From assembly GCA_035489015.1 (NCBI GenBank), contig DATHKR010000169.1:1-64000 (forward strand): DNA of 64,000 nt. Reading direction: 5' to 3'. The position numbers and the translations under genes are program-made. The notes beneath the pieces are model-generated. The model made no database searches. It worked only from the letters and a program-made list of their open reading frames with translations, and was not told the origin of the DNA. Source of the DNA: DATFRY01 sp035489015 (GTDB taxonomy: Bacteria > Myxococcota_A > Polyangia > Haliangiales > Haliangiaceae). Numbering within the stretch: position 1 is the stretch's first letter; each line of letters begins with the position of its first letter. Positions 18,914-27,863 of this stretch are shown one piece after another.

Positions 18914-21900
18914 GTGAAGACCCTGTACGAGCCGGCCAGGCCGGATGTTCGCCTGCCGGCGCTCGAGGAGCGGGTGCTGGCCCGATGGCAGGCGGAGCGC
19001 ACGTTCGAGAAGTCGCTGGAGGCGAGCGCGTCGCAGCGGCCGTACTCGTTCTACGACGGGCCGCCGTTCGCGACCGGCCTTCCCCACTACGGCAACCTCC
19101 TGGCCGGGGTGCTGAAGGACATCGTGCCGCGCTACTGGACGATGCGCGGCTATCACGTGGCGCGCCGGTTCGGCTGGGACTGCCACGGCCTGCCGGTCGA
19201 GTACGAGATCAGCAAGAAGCTGAAGATCGAGTCGAACAAGCAGATCCTCGCCATGGGGATCGACAAGTACAACGCCGAGTGCCGCGGCATCGTGCAGCGC
19301 TACACCGAGGAGTGGAAGGCGTCGGTGCGGCGGATCGGGCGGTGGGTCGACATGGACCGGCCCTACTTCACGATGGACCCGTCGTTCATGGAGTCGGTCT
19401 GGTGGGTGTTCCGCCAGCTGTGGGACCGCGGGCTCATCTACGAGGGCTACAAGGTCCTGCCCTACTCGACCGGCGTGTCGACGCCGCTTTCCAACTTCGA
19501 GGCCAACCAGAACTACAGGGACGTGCAGGATCCGGCGATCACGGTCGCGTTCCGGGTCCGCGGCCCCGACGCCGGCGAGGACGCCTACCTCCTGGCCTGG
19601 ACCACGACCCCGTGGACCCTGCCCAGCAACCTCGCCCTCGCCGTCCACCGCGACCTGTCCTACGTGAAGGTGCGCGAGCGCAAGTCCGGCCGCACCTACG
19701 TGCTGGCCGCCGACCTGGTCGACCGCACCTTCGACGAGAGCGGGATCGAGCGGCTCGACACGATGACCGGCGCGGCGCTGATCGGGACCGCCTACGAGCC
19801 GCTGCTGCCGTTCTTCGTCGACACGCCGAACGCGTTCCGGGTGATCCACGCCGATCACGTCAACACCGAGAGCGGCACCGGGATCGTCCACATGGCGCCC
19901 GCGTTCGGCGAGGAGGACTTCATCGCCTGCCAGAAGCACGACATCCCGATCGTGAACCCGGTCGACGACGACGGGATGTTCACCGCCGAGGTGCCGGACT
20001 GGGCCGGGCGGCGGGTCAAGGACGCCGACAAGGCGATCATCCAGCGGCTGAAGGACGAGGGGAAGCTGGTCCGCCACGACACCATCACCCACAGCTATCC
20101 GTTCTGCTGGCGGTCGAACACCCCGCTCATCTACCGGGCGGTGTCGACCTGGTTCGTGCGGGTGGAGGCGGTGAAGGAGCAGATCCTGGCCGGCAACCGC
20201 GCGACCACCTGGGTGCCGGATCACCTGCGCGACGGGCGGTTCGGCAAGTGGCTGGAGAACGCGCGTGACTGGGCGGTGTCGCGCAACCGGTTCTGGGGCA
20301 CGCCGCTGCCGATCTGGCGCAACGCCGAGGGCGAGACGATGTGCATCGGCTCGGTCGACGAGCTGGAGGCGCTGACCGGAGCCAAGGTCACCGACCTCCA
20401 CCTCGACTCGATCGCCGGGCTGGAGATCCCGTCGCGCCAGGGCGGCTCGCCGCTGCGCCAGTCGGGCGGCGTGCTCGACTGCTGGTTCGAGAGCGGGTCG
20501 ATGCCGTACGCGCAGTGGGGCTACCCGCGGACCAACAAGGCGGAGTTCGAGGCGTCGTTCCCGGCCGACTTCATCGCCGAGGGGCTCGACCAGACTCGCG
20601 GCTGGTTCTACACGCTGACCGTCATCGGCAACGCGCTGTTCGGGACGTCGCCGTTCAAGAACGTGGTGGTGAACGGGCTGGTCCTGGCCGAGGACGGCAA
20701 GAAGATGTCCAAGAGCCTGCGTAACTACCCCGACCCGCAGGTGGTGTTCGACGAGCACGGCGCCGACGCGCTGCGCCTCTACCTCATCGACTCGGCAGCG
20801 GTGAAGGCGCAGGAGATGCTCTTCTCGGAGAAGGGCATCCGCGACGTCGTCCGCAAGATCCTGCTCCGCTGGTGGAACGCGTACTCGTTCTACGTCAGCT
20901 ACGCCAACATCGAGGCGTTCGCCCCGGCCGGGGTGGCCGCGCGCTCGCCCAACATCCTCGACCGGTGGATCCTGTCGCGCCTGCACAGCCTCATCGAGAA
21001 CACCAACCGGGAGATGGAGGCGTACCGGCTCTACAACGTGGTGCCCAACCTCCTCCAGTTCATCGAGGACCTGACCAACACGTACATCCGGTTCAACCGG
21101 CGCCAGTTCTGGGCCGATGACATGCCGGCGGAGAAGCGCGAGGCGTTCGAGACGCTGTTCCACGTGCTGCACACGCTGGCCCGGGTGATGGCGCCGTTCA
21201 CCCCGTTCCTGGCCGAGAGCACGTACGAGAACCTGTCGCGGGTGCTGGCCGGGCGGAAGGAGAGCGTCCACCTCGAGCTCTACCCGGAGGCGGAGCCGGC
21301 CCGGATCGATCGCGAGCTGGAGGACGCGGTCGCGCGCATGTCGCAGATGGTGCTGATGGCCCGCAACATCCGCGAGACGATCGGGGTTCGGGCCAAGGTG
21401 CCGCTCCGCAAGCTCACCATCATCCATCGCGAGCGGCGGGTGCTCGACGCGATGAAGCAGCTCGAGGACTGCTTCACCGACGAGCTCAACGTCATGGAGG
21501 TGGTCTACGAGGACCGCGAGGACGACTGGATCCGGATCTCGGCCAAGGCCAACTTCCGCCGGCTCGGCGCGCGGCTGGGCAAGCGGATGAAGCCGGTGGC
21601 CGGCGCGGTCGAGCGCCTGACCGTGGCCGACATCGTCGGGCTGGAGGCGGGCGGCTCGCTCGAGCTGGAGGGCGAGACGATCGGGCTCGACGACGTCGAG
21701 ATCCGGCGCACGCCGCGCGAGGAGAGCGAGTCGCTGGCCAGCCACCAGCTCATCTCGATCGCGCTCGACCCGACCGTCACCGAGGAGCAGGTCCAGGTCG
21801 GCCTCAGCCGCGAGGTGATCCGGCGGGTCCAGGTGGCGCGCAAGAACGCCGGGCTCAACCTGGACGATCGCATCCGGCTCGAGCTGGCCTGCGACGGCGA

Positions 21901-22054
21901 GCTGCGCCGCGCGATCGAGCAGCACCGCGACGTGGTCATGGCCGACACGCTGTCGGCGGCGCTGGCGATCGTGGAGGCGCCGGCCGGCTCGTTCGTGGAG
22001 GAGGCCGACATCGACGGGGAGCCGATCCGGATCGGCCTGACCGTGCAGCGCTGA
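18914..22054 (+). CDS. ileS: Isoleucyl-tRNA synthetase, eukaryote-like (type 2) form
   Basis: 1046 residues. It charges tRNA(Ile) with isoleucine. The HIGH motif appears as HYGN (residues 58-61) inside GPPFATGLPHYGNLLAG, and KMSKS lies near residue 598 (GKKMSKSLRNYPDP). The editing domain keeps WTTTPWTLPSNLAL. The context FGWDCHGLPVEYEISKKLKI and the long C-terminal extension are typical of the archaeal/eukaryotic-like IleRS clade, which bacteria acquired by transfer and which is generally insensitive to mupirocin. It starts at GTG. No second ileS is visible. Confidence 0.95.
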   Translation: MKTLYEPARPDVRLPALEERVLARWQAERTFEKSLEASASQRPYSFYDGPPFATGLPHYGNLLAGVLKDIVPRYWTMRGYHVARRFGWDCHGLPVEYEISKKLKIESNKQILAMGIDKYNAECRGIVQRYTEEWKASVRRIGRWVDMDRPYFTMDPSFMESVWWVFRQLWDRGLIYEGYKVLPYSTGVSTPLSNFEANQNYRDVQDPAITVAFRVRGPDAGEDAYLLAWTTTPWTLPSNLALAVHRDLSYVKVRERKSGRTYVLAADLVDRTFDESGIERLDTMTGAALIGTAYEPLLPFFVDTPNAFRVIHADHVNTESGTGIVHMAPAFGEEDFIACQKHDIPIVNPVDDDGMFTAEVPDWAGRRVKDADKAIIQRLKDEGKLVRHDTITHSYPFCWRSNTPLIYRAVSTWFVRVEAVKEQILAGNRATTWVPDHLRDGRFGKWLENARDWAVSRNRFWGTPLPIWRNAEGETMCIGSVDELEALTGAKVTDLHLDSIAGLEIPSRQGGSPLRQSGGVLDCWFESGSMPYAQWGYPRTNKAEFEASFPADFIAEGLDQTRGWFYTLTVIGNALFGTSPFKNVVVNGLVLAEDGKKMSKSLRNYPDPQVVFDEHGADALRLYLIDSAAVKAQEMLFSEKGIRDVVRKILLRWWNAYSFYVSYANIEAFAPAGVAARSPNILDRWILSRLHSLIENTNREMEAYRLYNVVPNLLQFIEDLTNTYIRFNRRQFWADDMPAEKREAFETLFHVLHTLARVMAPFTPFLAESTYENLSRVLAGRKESVHLELYPEAEPARIDRELEDAVARMSQMVLMARNIRETIGVRAKVPLRKLTIIHRERRVLDAMKQLEDCFTDELNVMEVVYEDREDDWIRISAKANFRRLGARLGKRMKPVAGAVERLTVADIVGLEAGGSLELEGETIGLDDVEIRRTPREESESLASHQLISIALDPTVTEEQVQVGLSREVIRRVQVARKNAGLNLDDRIRLELACDGELRRAIEQHRDVVMADTLSAALAIVEAPAGSFVEEADIDGEPIRIGLTVQR

Positions 22055-22112
22055 CCGCGCAGAGCTGACCGTAGAGGGCTGACCGGCAGAGCTGCCCCGG
22101 CCGACGCCGCGC

Positions 22113-25100
22113 TCAGGCCGGCCGCGCCTCCAGCAGAAGCTTCGCCGCGCCGTCGGCGGCGGGCGGCAGGACCACGCGGATCAGGCAGCCCCGCCCCTCG
22201 GTGCTCTCGATCGCGATCTCACCGCCCAGCCCGGTGACGATGCCGTGGCAGATCGACAGGCCGAGCCCGGAGCCGGCGCCGACCGCCCGGGTGGTGAAGA
22301 ACGGGTCGAACGCGTGGGCCTTGACCTCGGGCGCCATGCCGCGCCCGGTGTCCTCGACCTCGACCACGGCGCGGCCCTGCTCGTCGGTGCGGGTGCGCAC
22401 GGTGATGCGGTTGGAGTCGGCGGCGCCCTCCGGGATGGCGTGGGAGGCGTTGACCAGGAGGTTCATGAAGACCTGGCTCAGCCGCCCGTCGTCGGCCGCG
22501 ACCAGCGGGGTCGGGCCGATCTCGCGGACCAGCTCGGCGCGGTGGCGGATCTCGTTGGCGGTGAGCCGGATGGCCGCCTCCAGCACGTCCTGGACCGGCA
22601 GCGGCGCGCGCTCGTCGCGCTCGGGCCGGCTGAACGCGCGCAGGCCGTGGACGATCTTGCGGACCCGCTCGGCTCCCTCGCGCGCCTCCTCGAGGGCGGC
22701 GCGCAGCTCGTCGCGGGCCGGCCCGGGCGAGTCCGCGTCGCCGCGGTCGAGCGCGTCCGCCACCACCTCGAGGTTGCCGGTCACGTAGGACAGCGGGTTG
22801 TTGATCTCGTGCGCGATGCCGGCGGCCAGGGTGCCGAGGCTGGCCATGCGATCCGACATGAGCAGCTTGTCGCGCATGCGCTTGCGATCGGTGACGTCTC
22901 GGCCGGTCGCGACCACGACCGGCATGCCGGCGAACTCCATGCGCATGCTCGACACCTCGCACGAGCGCCAGCTCCCGTCGCCGGTGCGCAGGCGCATCTC
23001 GGCGACCTCGGGGGTCTGCCGCGGCCCGCTCGCGTTGACCCGGCGGGCCAGGTCGTCGGCCAGCTGGCGGTCGTCGGGGTGGATCCGATCGGACATATCC
23101 AGCCCGTACCAGGACTTGTCGTCCCCCTCGAGGCCGAAGATGTTGCGCGAGGCCTGGTTGAGATAGATGAGCTTGCCCTCGCTGCGGATCGAGACCATGT
23201 CCGGGATCGACTCGATGAGCGCGCGGAAGTTGGCGCTCGACTCGGCCTGGATCTGCTGGGTACGGCGGCGCACGACCGCGCGCTGGAGCAGCGTGAAGGC
23301 GCCGGCGAGGGCGGCGAGGCCGCCGGCGGCGAGGAGGACCAGGAACCAGCGCGTCTGCCACCAGGCCCGCTGCACCTCGAAGGCGAGCACCACCGGCTGG
23401 CCCCACGCGCCCCCGCCGGCCCGCGCGCGCACCCCGAGGCCATACGACCCGGGCGGGAGCGCGGCGTAGCGGGCGAAGCGCGAGCGGGTCGGGCTCCAGT
23501 CGGCCTCGAGCGGGTCGAGGCGCACCTGGTACTCGACCCGGCCCGGATCGAGGAAGCTGTCGGCCGCGTACTCGACGGTGAGGGAGCTGTGGTCGTGAGG
23601 CGTCGCGAGCGGCGCGGCGACGCCGATCGGGAGGTCGCCGAGGTGCCCGCCCAGAACCGATGTGGTCGGCGGCGCCGGCGGTCCGGTGTAGTGCGGCGCG
23701 TCGATGTGAGTGAGTCCCGCGGTCGACCCCAGCCACAGCGAGCCGTCGCCATCGCGGAAGAACGCGGTCGCCGCCGATTCGTTGCCGGCCAGGCCGTCGC
23801 TCTCGGCGAAGTGCTCCACGCCGACCGGCGTCACCACGTCGACCCCGTCGCCGGAGCCGACCCACAAGCGCCCGCGATCGTCCTCGCCCATGAAGAGGAC
23901 CCGGTCGCTGATGAGCCCGTCGTCGGCGTCGATGTGCTCGAGCCCGGAGACCGCCCCGTCGCGGTAGCGGAAGCAGGTGACGCCGAGCGCCTCGCCGTAG
24001 GCGACGCACGCGCGCCCGTCGCGGCGGGCCACCACGTAGGGCATCGACTCGGCGCGAAATCCCGCCGCCTGGCCGAAGCGGTGCCATCGTCCGCGGTCGT
24101 TCACCACCACGCCGGCGTCGCTGCCGACCCACAACCGCCCGTCGGCGACCGCGAGCGACGACACCGGCGTGTCGAGGGCGGCGCCGGCCATCATCACCCG
24201 CGCGAGCCGCCCAGGCACCGCGCCGGGCAGGCGGTAGAGGCCCGTCGTGGTGCCGATCCAGAGGTCGCCCTCGGGGCCGAGGACGAGGGCCCGGATGAAG
24301 CTATCGTCCGGGCGATCGAGCTCGCGCCCGAGCGACACCGGCCCCCCGTCGGGTCCGATGTAGAGGAGGTCCCCCGGCGCGCCGCCGAGGAACACCGCGC
24401 CGGACGGCAGGAAGACGAAGCTGCGCACCGCCCGCCCGCTGGTCCCGGGCCGGCACTCCCAGCGCCCCTCGATCGCGCGGGCCAGGCAGTGGTGGGTGCC
24501 GAGCCAGAGGACGCCGTGCGGATCGCGCCCGGCCTGCCAGACCACCTCGCCGGGGATGCCGGCGCTCGCGTCGAACCGCTCGATGAGGCCGCGCCCGAGC
24601 CACTGGAACAGGCCGACCGATCCGACCCAGATGGAGCCCTCGCGGTCGACGAACAGCGTGCGCGCCATCGCCCGGGTGAGGCCGGTCGCGCCGCCGGCCA
24701 GCTGCCATGCACCATGGCGGCGGTAGGCGACGCCCGCGTCGGTCGCCACCCACACCTCGCCACGCGGGCCGATCGCCATGGTGGAGGCGATCGCCGAGCT
24801 GTCGTAGCTGGGCGGCAGCCCGAGGCCGACGTTGGTGACCCGGTGCTGGCCGGGCGAGAGCAGCCACATCGACCGGGTCGTGCGGATCCACAGCGCGCCC
24901 TCGCCGTCGCGGATCAGGTTGTCGATCGGGTCGCTGCCGAGGCCCTCGTGGGCGTCGATCTCGCGCCAGCGGCCATCGCCGGTGCTGAGCTCGACCACGC
25001 TTCCATTGCTGGCCGCGACGCCGGCCCGGTCGGCCCAGATCGTGTCGACCGGGGTGGCGGACGAGCCGGGCCAGCCGGGAGCGCGGACGAAGTCGCCGGC

Positions 25101-25613
25101 GCCGCGGCGCACGTAGAGACCGGTGTCGGTGCCCGCCCAAAGGAGATCGCCGTGGCTGGCCAGCGCGCGGACGGTCCCGGTCGGGAGCCCGTTGCCTGCC
25201 CCGTGCTGGAAGCGGGCGCCGTCCCAGCAGGCCAGGCCGCCGTCGCCGCCGGCGCACACGCCGCCGTCCGGGGCGATGCCAACGGCGACCACCGAGCTGG
25301 ACGGGAGGCCGTCCTCGACCGAGAAACGGGCGAAGCGGTGCCCGTCGTAGCGATAGAGGCCGTCGTCGGTGGCGACCCAGAGCAGGCCGGCGCGGTCCTG
25401 GGCGATGCCGACGATGACGAGGTTGCGCAGGCCCTCGGACGGGCCAAACGACCGGAAGCGGACCTCGCCGACCGGATCGGCGCCGGCAGGGACGGGGGGA
25501 GCGCGGGGTGTCGCGGGCCGGCGCGGGGACCGGGGCGGCGCGCCGGCGGACGGCCCCGCGACCGCGGTCGGCGGGTGGAGGGCGAGGACGGCGGTCACGG
25601 CCAAGAGGCGCAC
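22113..25613 (-). CDS. Two-component-regulator-propeller sensor histidine kinase with PAS domain
   Basis: About 1166 residues from the GTG at 25613, which begins a signal peptide (LLAVTAVLALHPPTAVAG); the frame continues to 25754 without clear family support. Periplasmic residues up to about 650 are propeller blades (LLWVATDDGLYRYDG, LWIGTTTGLYRLPG, GRLWVGSGDGVDVV), followed by a Y_Y_Y domain (PPGSYGLGVRARAGGGAWG). One transmembrane helix (FLVLLAAGGLAALAGAFTLL) precedes a PAS domain, a HisKA H-box (LAAGIAHEINNPLSYVTGN) and an HATPase domain (FMNLLVNASHAI, DTGRGMAPE, GSGLGLSICHGIV). No receiver or DNA-binding domain follows, unlike classic hybrid systems. The ligand and response regulator are unknown. 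Confidence 0.92.
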   Translation of the reverse strand: MRLLAVTAVLALHPPTAVAGPSAGAPPRSPRRPATPRAPPVPAGADPVGEVRFRSFGPSEGLRNLVIVGIAQDRAGLLWVATDDGLYRYDGHRFARFSVEDGLPSSSVVAVGIAPDGGVCAGGDGGLACWDGARFQHGAGNGLPTGTVRALASHGDLLWAGTDTGLYVRRGAGDFVRAPGWPGSSATPVDTIWADRAGVAASNGSVVELSTGDGRWREIDAHEGLGSDPIDNLIRDGEGALWIRTTRSMWLLSPGQHRVTNVGLGLPPSYDSSAIASTMAIGPRGEVWVATDAGVAYRRHGAWQLAGGATGLTRAMARTLFVDREGSIWVGSVGLFQWLGRGLIERFDASAGIPGEVVWQAGRDPHGVLWLGTHHCLARAIEGRWECRPGTSGRAVRSFVFLPSGAVFLGGAPGDLLYIGPDGGPVSLGRELDRPDDSFIRALVLGPEGDLWIGTTTGLYRLPGAVPGRLARVMMAGAALDTPVSSLAVADGRLWVGSDAGVVVNDRGRWHRFGQAAGFRAESMPYVVARRDGRACVAYGEALGVTCFRYRDGAVSGLEHIDADDGLISDRVLFMGEDDRGRLWVGSGDGVDVVTPVGVEHFAESDGLAGNESAATAFFRDGDGSLWLGSTAGLTHIDAPHYTGPPAPPTTSVLGGHLGDLPIGVAAPLATPHDHSSLTVEYAADSFLDPGRVEYQVRLDPLEADWSPTRSRFARYAALPPGSYGLGVRARAGGGAWGQPVVLAFEVQRAWWQTRWFLVLLAAGGLAALAGAFTLLQRAVVRRRTQQIQAESSANFRALIESIPDMVSIRSEGKLIYLNQASRNIFGLEGDDKSWYGLDMSDRIHPDDRQLADDLARRVNASGPRQTPEVAEMRLRTGDGSWRSCEVSSMRMEFAGMPVVVATGRDVTDRKRMRDKLLMSDRMASLGTLAAGIAHEINNPLSYVTGNLEVVADALDRGDADSPGPARDELRAALEEAREGAERVRKIVHGLRAFSRPERDERAPLPVQDVLEAAIRLTANEIRHRAELVREIGPTPLVAADDGRLSQVFMNLLVNASHAIPEGAADSNRITVRTRTDEQGRAVVEVEDTGRGMAPEVKAHAFDPFFTTRAVGAGSGLGLSICHGIVTGLGGEIAIESTEGRGCLIRVVLPPAADGAAKLLLEARPA

Positions 25614-25817
25614 CCCGGGGTGGGTGGCGCGGTCGCGCTCTCGCCGGCCGGTGGACGCGGCGATCGGCGCAGCCGACGCCCGGCTCGGGCGCGTCACCTG
25701 CGTGTCGCGACCCGGCGCGGTCGAACGGATGGCTCGGCCAGCATCTGGCACCACTGGCCTGTTTTCGGATCATCGGTCAGGCAGTTGAGCGCCTGCCTGC
25801 CTGCCGCCGCGCTCCGC

Positions 25818-27230
25818 TCAGGACTGAACGCGGCGCCGGCGACGCCGCTTCACGGACACCGCGAACCACAGGCCGCCGACCACCAGCACCGGCGCGAGGC
25901 CGTTGCCGGCGGCGAACCGGCCGGTGGCCGAGCACCCACCGCCACCGCCGTCGGGTGCCGGAGTCGGGTTGGTTGGATCGGGATTGGTCGGGTCTGGATC
26001 GGTCGGATCGGGATCGGTCGGGTCTGGATCGGTCGGATCGGTTCCGGGCTCCACCACGCAGGTCGCGTCGCAGCCGTCATCGGGATCGACGTTGCCGTCG
26101 TCGCATTCCTCGACCCCCTCCTCGACGAAGCCGTCGCCGCACGCCGCGGCCAGGCAGGTACCGGGGCATGCGTCGGTGTCGGACTCGTTGGCGTCGTCGC
26201 ACTCCTCGACCCCGGCGCGCACGAAGCCGTCGCCGCAGGTGGCATCGAGGCAGGTGTTCGGGCACGCGTCGGTGCTGGAGCCGTTCCCGTCGTCGCACTC
26301 CTCGCCCGGGCCGACGTCTCCGTTGCCGCACCCTCTCTGCACGTAGACCAGCTGCGCGACGTCCTCGGGGACCAGGCCGGTGGCGAACGGCGTGGCGCCG
26401 GTGCGGAAGTCCCCGCCGGCGGTGATGTCGTAGATGGCGTCGTCGAGCTCGCTGGCGGCCAGGAGCTGGCCGGTCTGCGCGATGAAGCGCAGCCCGATGA
26501 CCCCCCGCACCTGGGCGAACACCGGTCGCCCGCTCAGCGGACCGCCCGCGGTGAAGTCGACCACCTGATCGGTGTGCTCGTTGCCGACCAGGAGCTGCGC
26601 GCCCATCTGGGCGATCGTGATCGACGAGTCGTCGGCCAGGTCGTTGGGCGCGAAGTACGGGTCGCCGCGGAAATCGCCGCCGCCGGTGATCTCGATGATG
26701 CCGTCGTTGAACGAGGTCAGCCACAGCCGGTCGCCGTCGCGCAGGAGATCGGATGGGTTTCGATCGATCCTCGCGAACTCCGGCGCCCCGCCGAAGTTGC
26801 CGCCGGCGGTGATGTCGGTGATCTGGCCCGAGTTGAGCTCGGCCACCAGCATCTGCGTGGGCGAGCAGAGCAGGCTGCCGGGGCCGCTCAGCCCGGTGGC
26901 GAACGCGGCCACGCCGGTGAAGTCGCCGCCGGCGGTGATGTCGGTGACCTCGCCGGTTCCGCTCTCGCTGGCGTAGATCCGACCGTTCGGCCCCTGGCAG
27001 ACGCTCATCGGGTTGCCGAGCCCGGTGGCGAAGCGCGGCGCGCCGGTGAAGTCGCCGCCGCCGCGGATGTTGACCACCGACCCGACCAGCCCGGCGGGAA
27101 CGTCCTGGAACTCGGGGATGAGGATGTCGCCGTCCCGGGCCTGGGCGCGCGCGGTGCCCGCTCCGCCGGTCAGCCAGACTGCGATCCAGAGGTACTTCCA
27201 CCGCGCGGCCGAGCTCGAGCGAAGCGACAT
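25818..27230 (-). CDS. Surface protein with Cys-rich repeats and MYXO-CTERM-like tail
   Basis: About 470 residues from the ATG at 27230 (MSLRSSSAARWKYLWIAVW); an in-frame upstream ATG at 27272 lacks signal-peptide shape. After the signal peptide, residues about 30-290 contain repeated units of the form ITAGGDFTG...FATGL. Residues about 300-400 hold three Myxococcus cysteine-rich repeats (CGDGFVEEGVEECDDGN type). A DPTDPDPT linker precedes GGGGGCSATGR, a hydrophobic helix and KRRRRRR, the layout of the MYXO-CTERM sorting signal. It is probably exported and Cys-anchored at the surface. Its function is unknown. Confidence 0.82.
   Translation of the reverse strand: MSLRSSSAARWKYLWIAVWLTGGAGTARAQARDGDILIPEFQDVPAGLVGSVVNIRGGGDFTGAPRFATGLGNPMSVCQGPNGRIYASESGTGEVTDITAGGDFTGVAAFATGLSGPGSLLCSPTQMLVAELNSGQITDITAGGNFGGAPEFARIDRNPSDLLRDGDRLWLTSFNDGIIEITGGGDFRGDPYFAPNDLADDSSITIAQMGAQLLVGNEHTDQVVDFTAGGPLSGRPVFAQVRGVIGLRFIAQTGQLLAASELDDAIYDITAGGDFRTGATPFATGLVPEDVAQLVYVQRGCGNGDVGPGEECDDGNGSSTDACPNTCLDATCGDGFVRAGVEECDDANESDTDACPGTCLAAACGDGFVEEGVEECDDGNVDPDDGCDATCVVEPGTDPTDPDPTDPDPTDPDPTNPDPTNPTPAPDGGGGGCSATGRFAAGNGLAPVLVVGGLWFAVSVKRRRRRRVQS
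25965..26043 (-). repeat. In-frame Asp-Pro-Thr repeat
   Basis: Tandem 'ggatcggtcgggtct' type units encode (DPTDP)n just before the C-terminal anchor of the Cys-rich surface protein. The unit length keeps the reading frame, so the repeat forms a rigid wall-spanning spacer. Confidence 0.75.
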
Positions 27231-27311
27231 CTCAGCAAGATAAGAGCCGCGCCCTGGCCGGTAAAGCGACATTCCGGCGGGCTTCCACGACGCAAACGGT
27301 GCGCCACTCGC

Positions 27312-27779
27312 TCACCCGTCGAGGTTCTTTGCCATGCAGACGCTGGTGTCCGGCGAATCGAGGTACTCCCCGAAAAGCGGGATGACGCGGAATCCGTGGC
27401 TCTGGTAGAGGCCCAGCGCCTCGTGCTGGCGGGTGCCGGTCTCGAGCACCAGGCGGGTGACCCCGAGCTCCCGCGCCGCCCGCTCCAGCCCGACCAGGAG
27501 CGCTCGCCCGACGCCGCGCCCGCGCGCCTCCGGCAGGGTGAACATCCGCTTGATCTCCGCGGTGCCCGGATCGAGCACGCGCACCGCGCCGCAGCCGACC
27601 ACCTCGTCACCCCAGCGGGCGATCAGGAGCGCGCCGCGCCCGGCGCCGACGTCGTCGCCGTCGAGGCGGAAGTGATTGGCGCCGGGCTCGGGGTAGCGCT
27701 CGCTCAGCTCGGCGTCGAGCAGCGCGATGAGCGCCACCACCTCGGGGCTCGACAGGTCGGCCGGGGCGATGGTCAGCAC
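27312..27779 (-). CDS. GNAT-family N-acetyltransferase
   Basis: 155 residues from the GTG at 27779 (GTG CTG ACC ATC). The acetyl-CoA motif IKRMFTLPEARGRGVGRALLVGLE is canonical, followed by LVLETGTRQHEALGLYQSHGF, typical of small GNATs acting on amino acids or antibiotics. The substrate is not known. It ends with a region (LFGEYLDSPDTSVCMAKNL) seen in YtmI/PaiA-like members. The gene is divergent from the sirtuin gene, with a heptamer tandem repeat in between. Confidence 0.87.
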   Translation of the reverse strand: MLTIAPADLSSPEVVALIALLDAELSERYPEPGANHFRLDGDDVGAGRGALLIARWGDEVVGCGAVRVLDPGTAEIKRMFTLPEARGRGVGRALLVGLERAARELGVTRLVLETGTRQHEALGLYQSHGFRVIPLFGEYLDSPDTSVCMAKNLDG

Positions 27780-27806
27780 GGCACCAGCGTACCGCGTCGG
27801 CGCCGC

Positions 27807-27846
27807 GTCGCCGGTCGCCGGTCGCCGGTCGCCGGTCGCCGGTCGC
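27807..27846. repeat. GTCGCCG tandem heptamer, about 5.7 copies
   Basis: Five perfect copies of GTCGCCG and a partial sixth lie in the 84-bp gap between the divergent GNAT and sirtuin genes. Because the unit is 7 bp and non-coding, copy number could change promoter spacing. It is too short and lacks spacers, so it is not a CRISPR. Confidence 0.85.
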
Positions 27847-27863
27847 GCGGAGTAGGATGCGCC

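Noticed and set aside
18869..21925. Minus-strand frame of about 1018 codons opposite ileS
   Set aside because: Composition (Asp/Arg/Val/His-rich) is typical of a shadow, and ileS on the plus strand is unambiguous.
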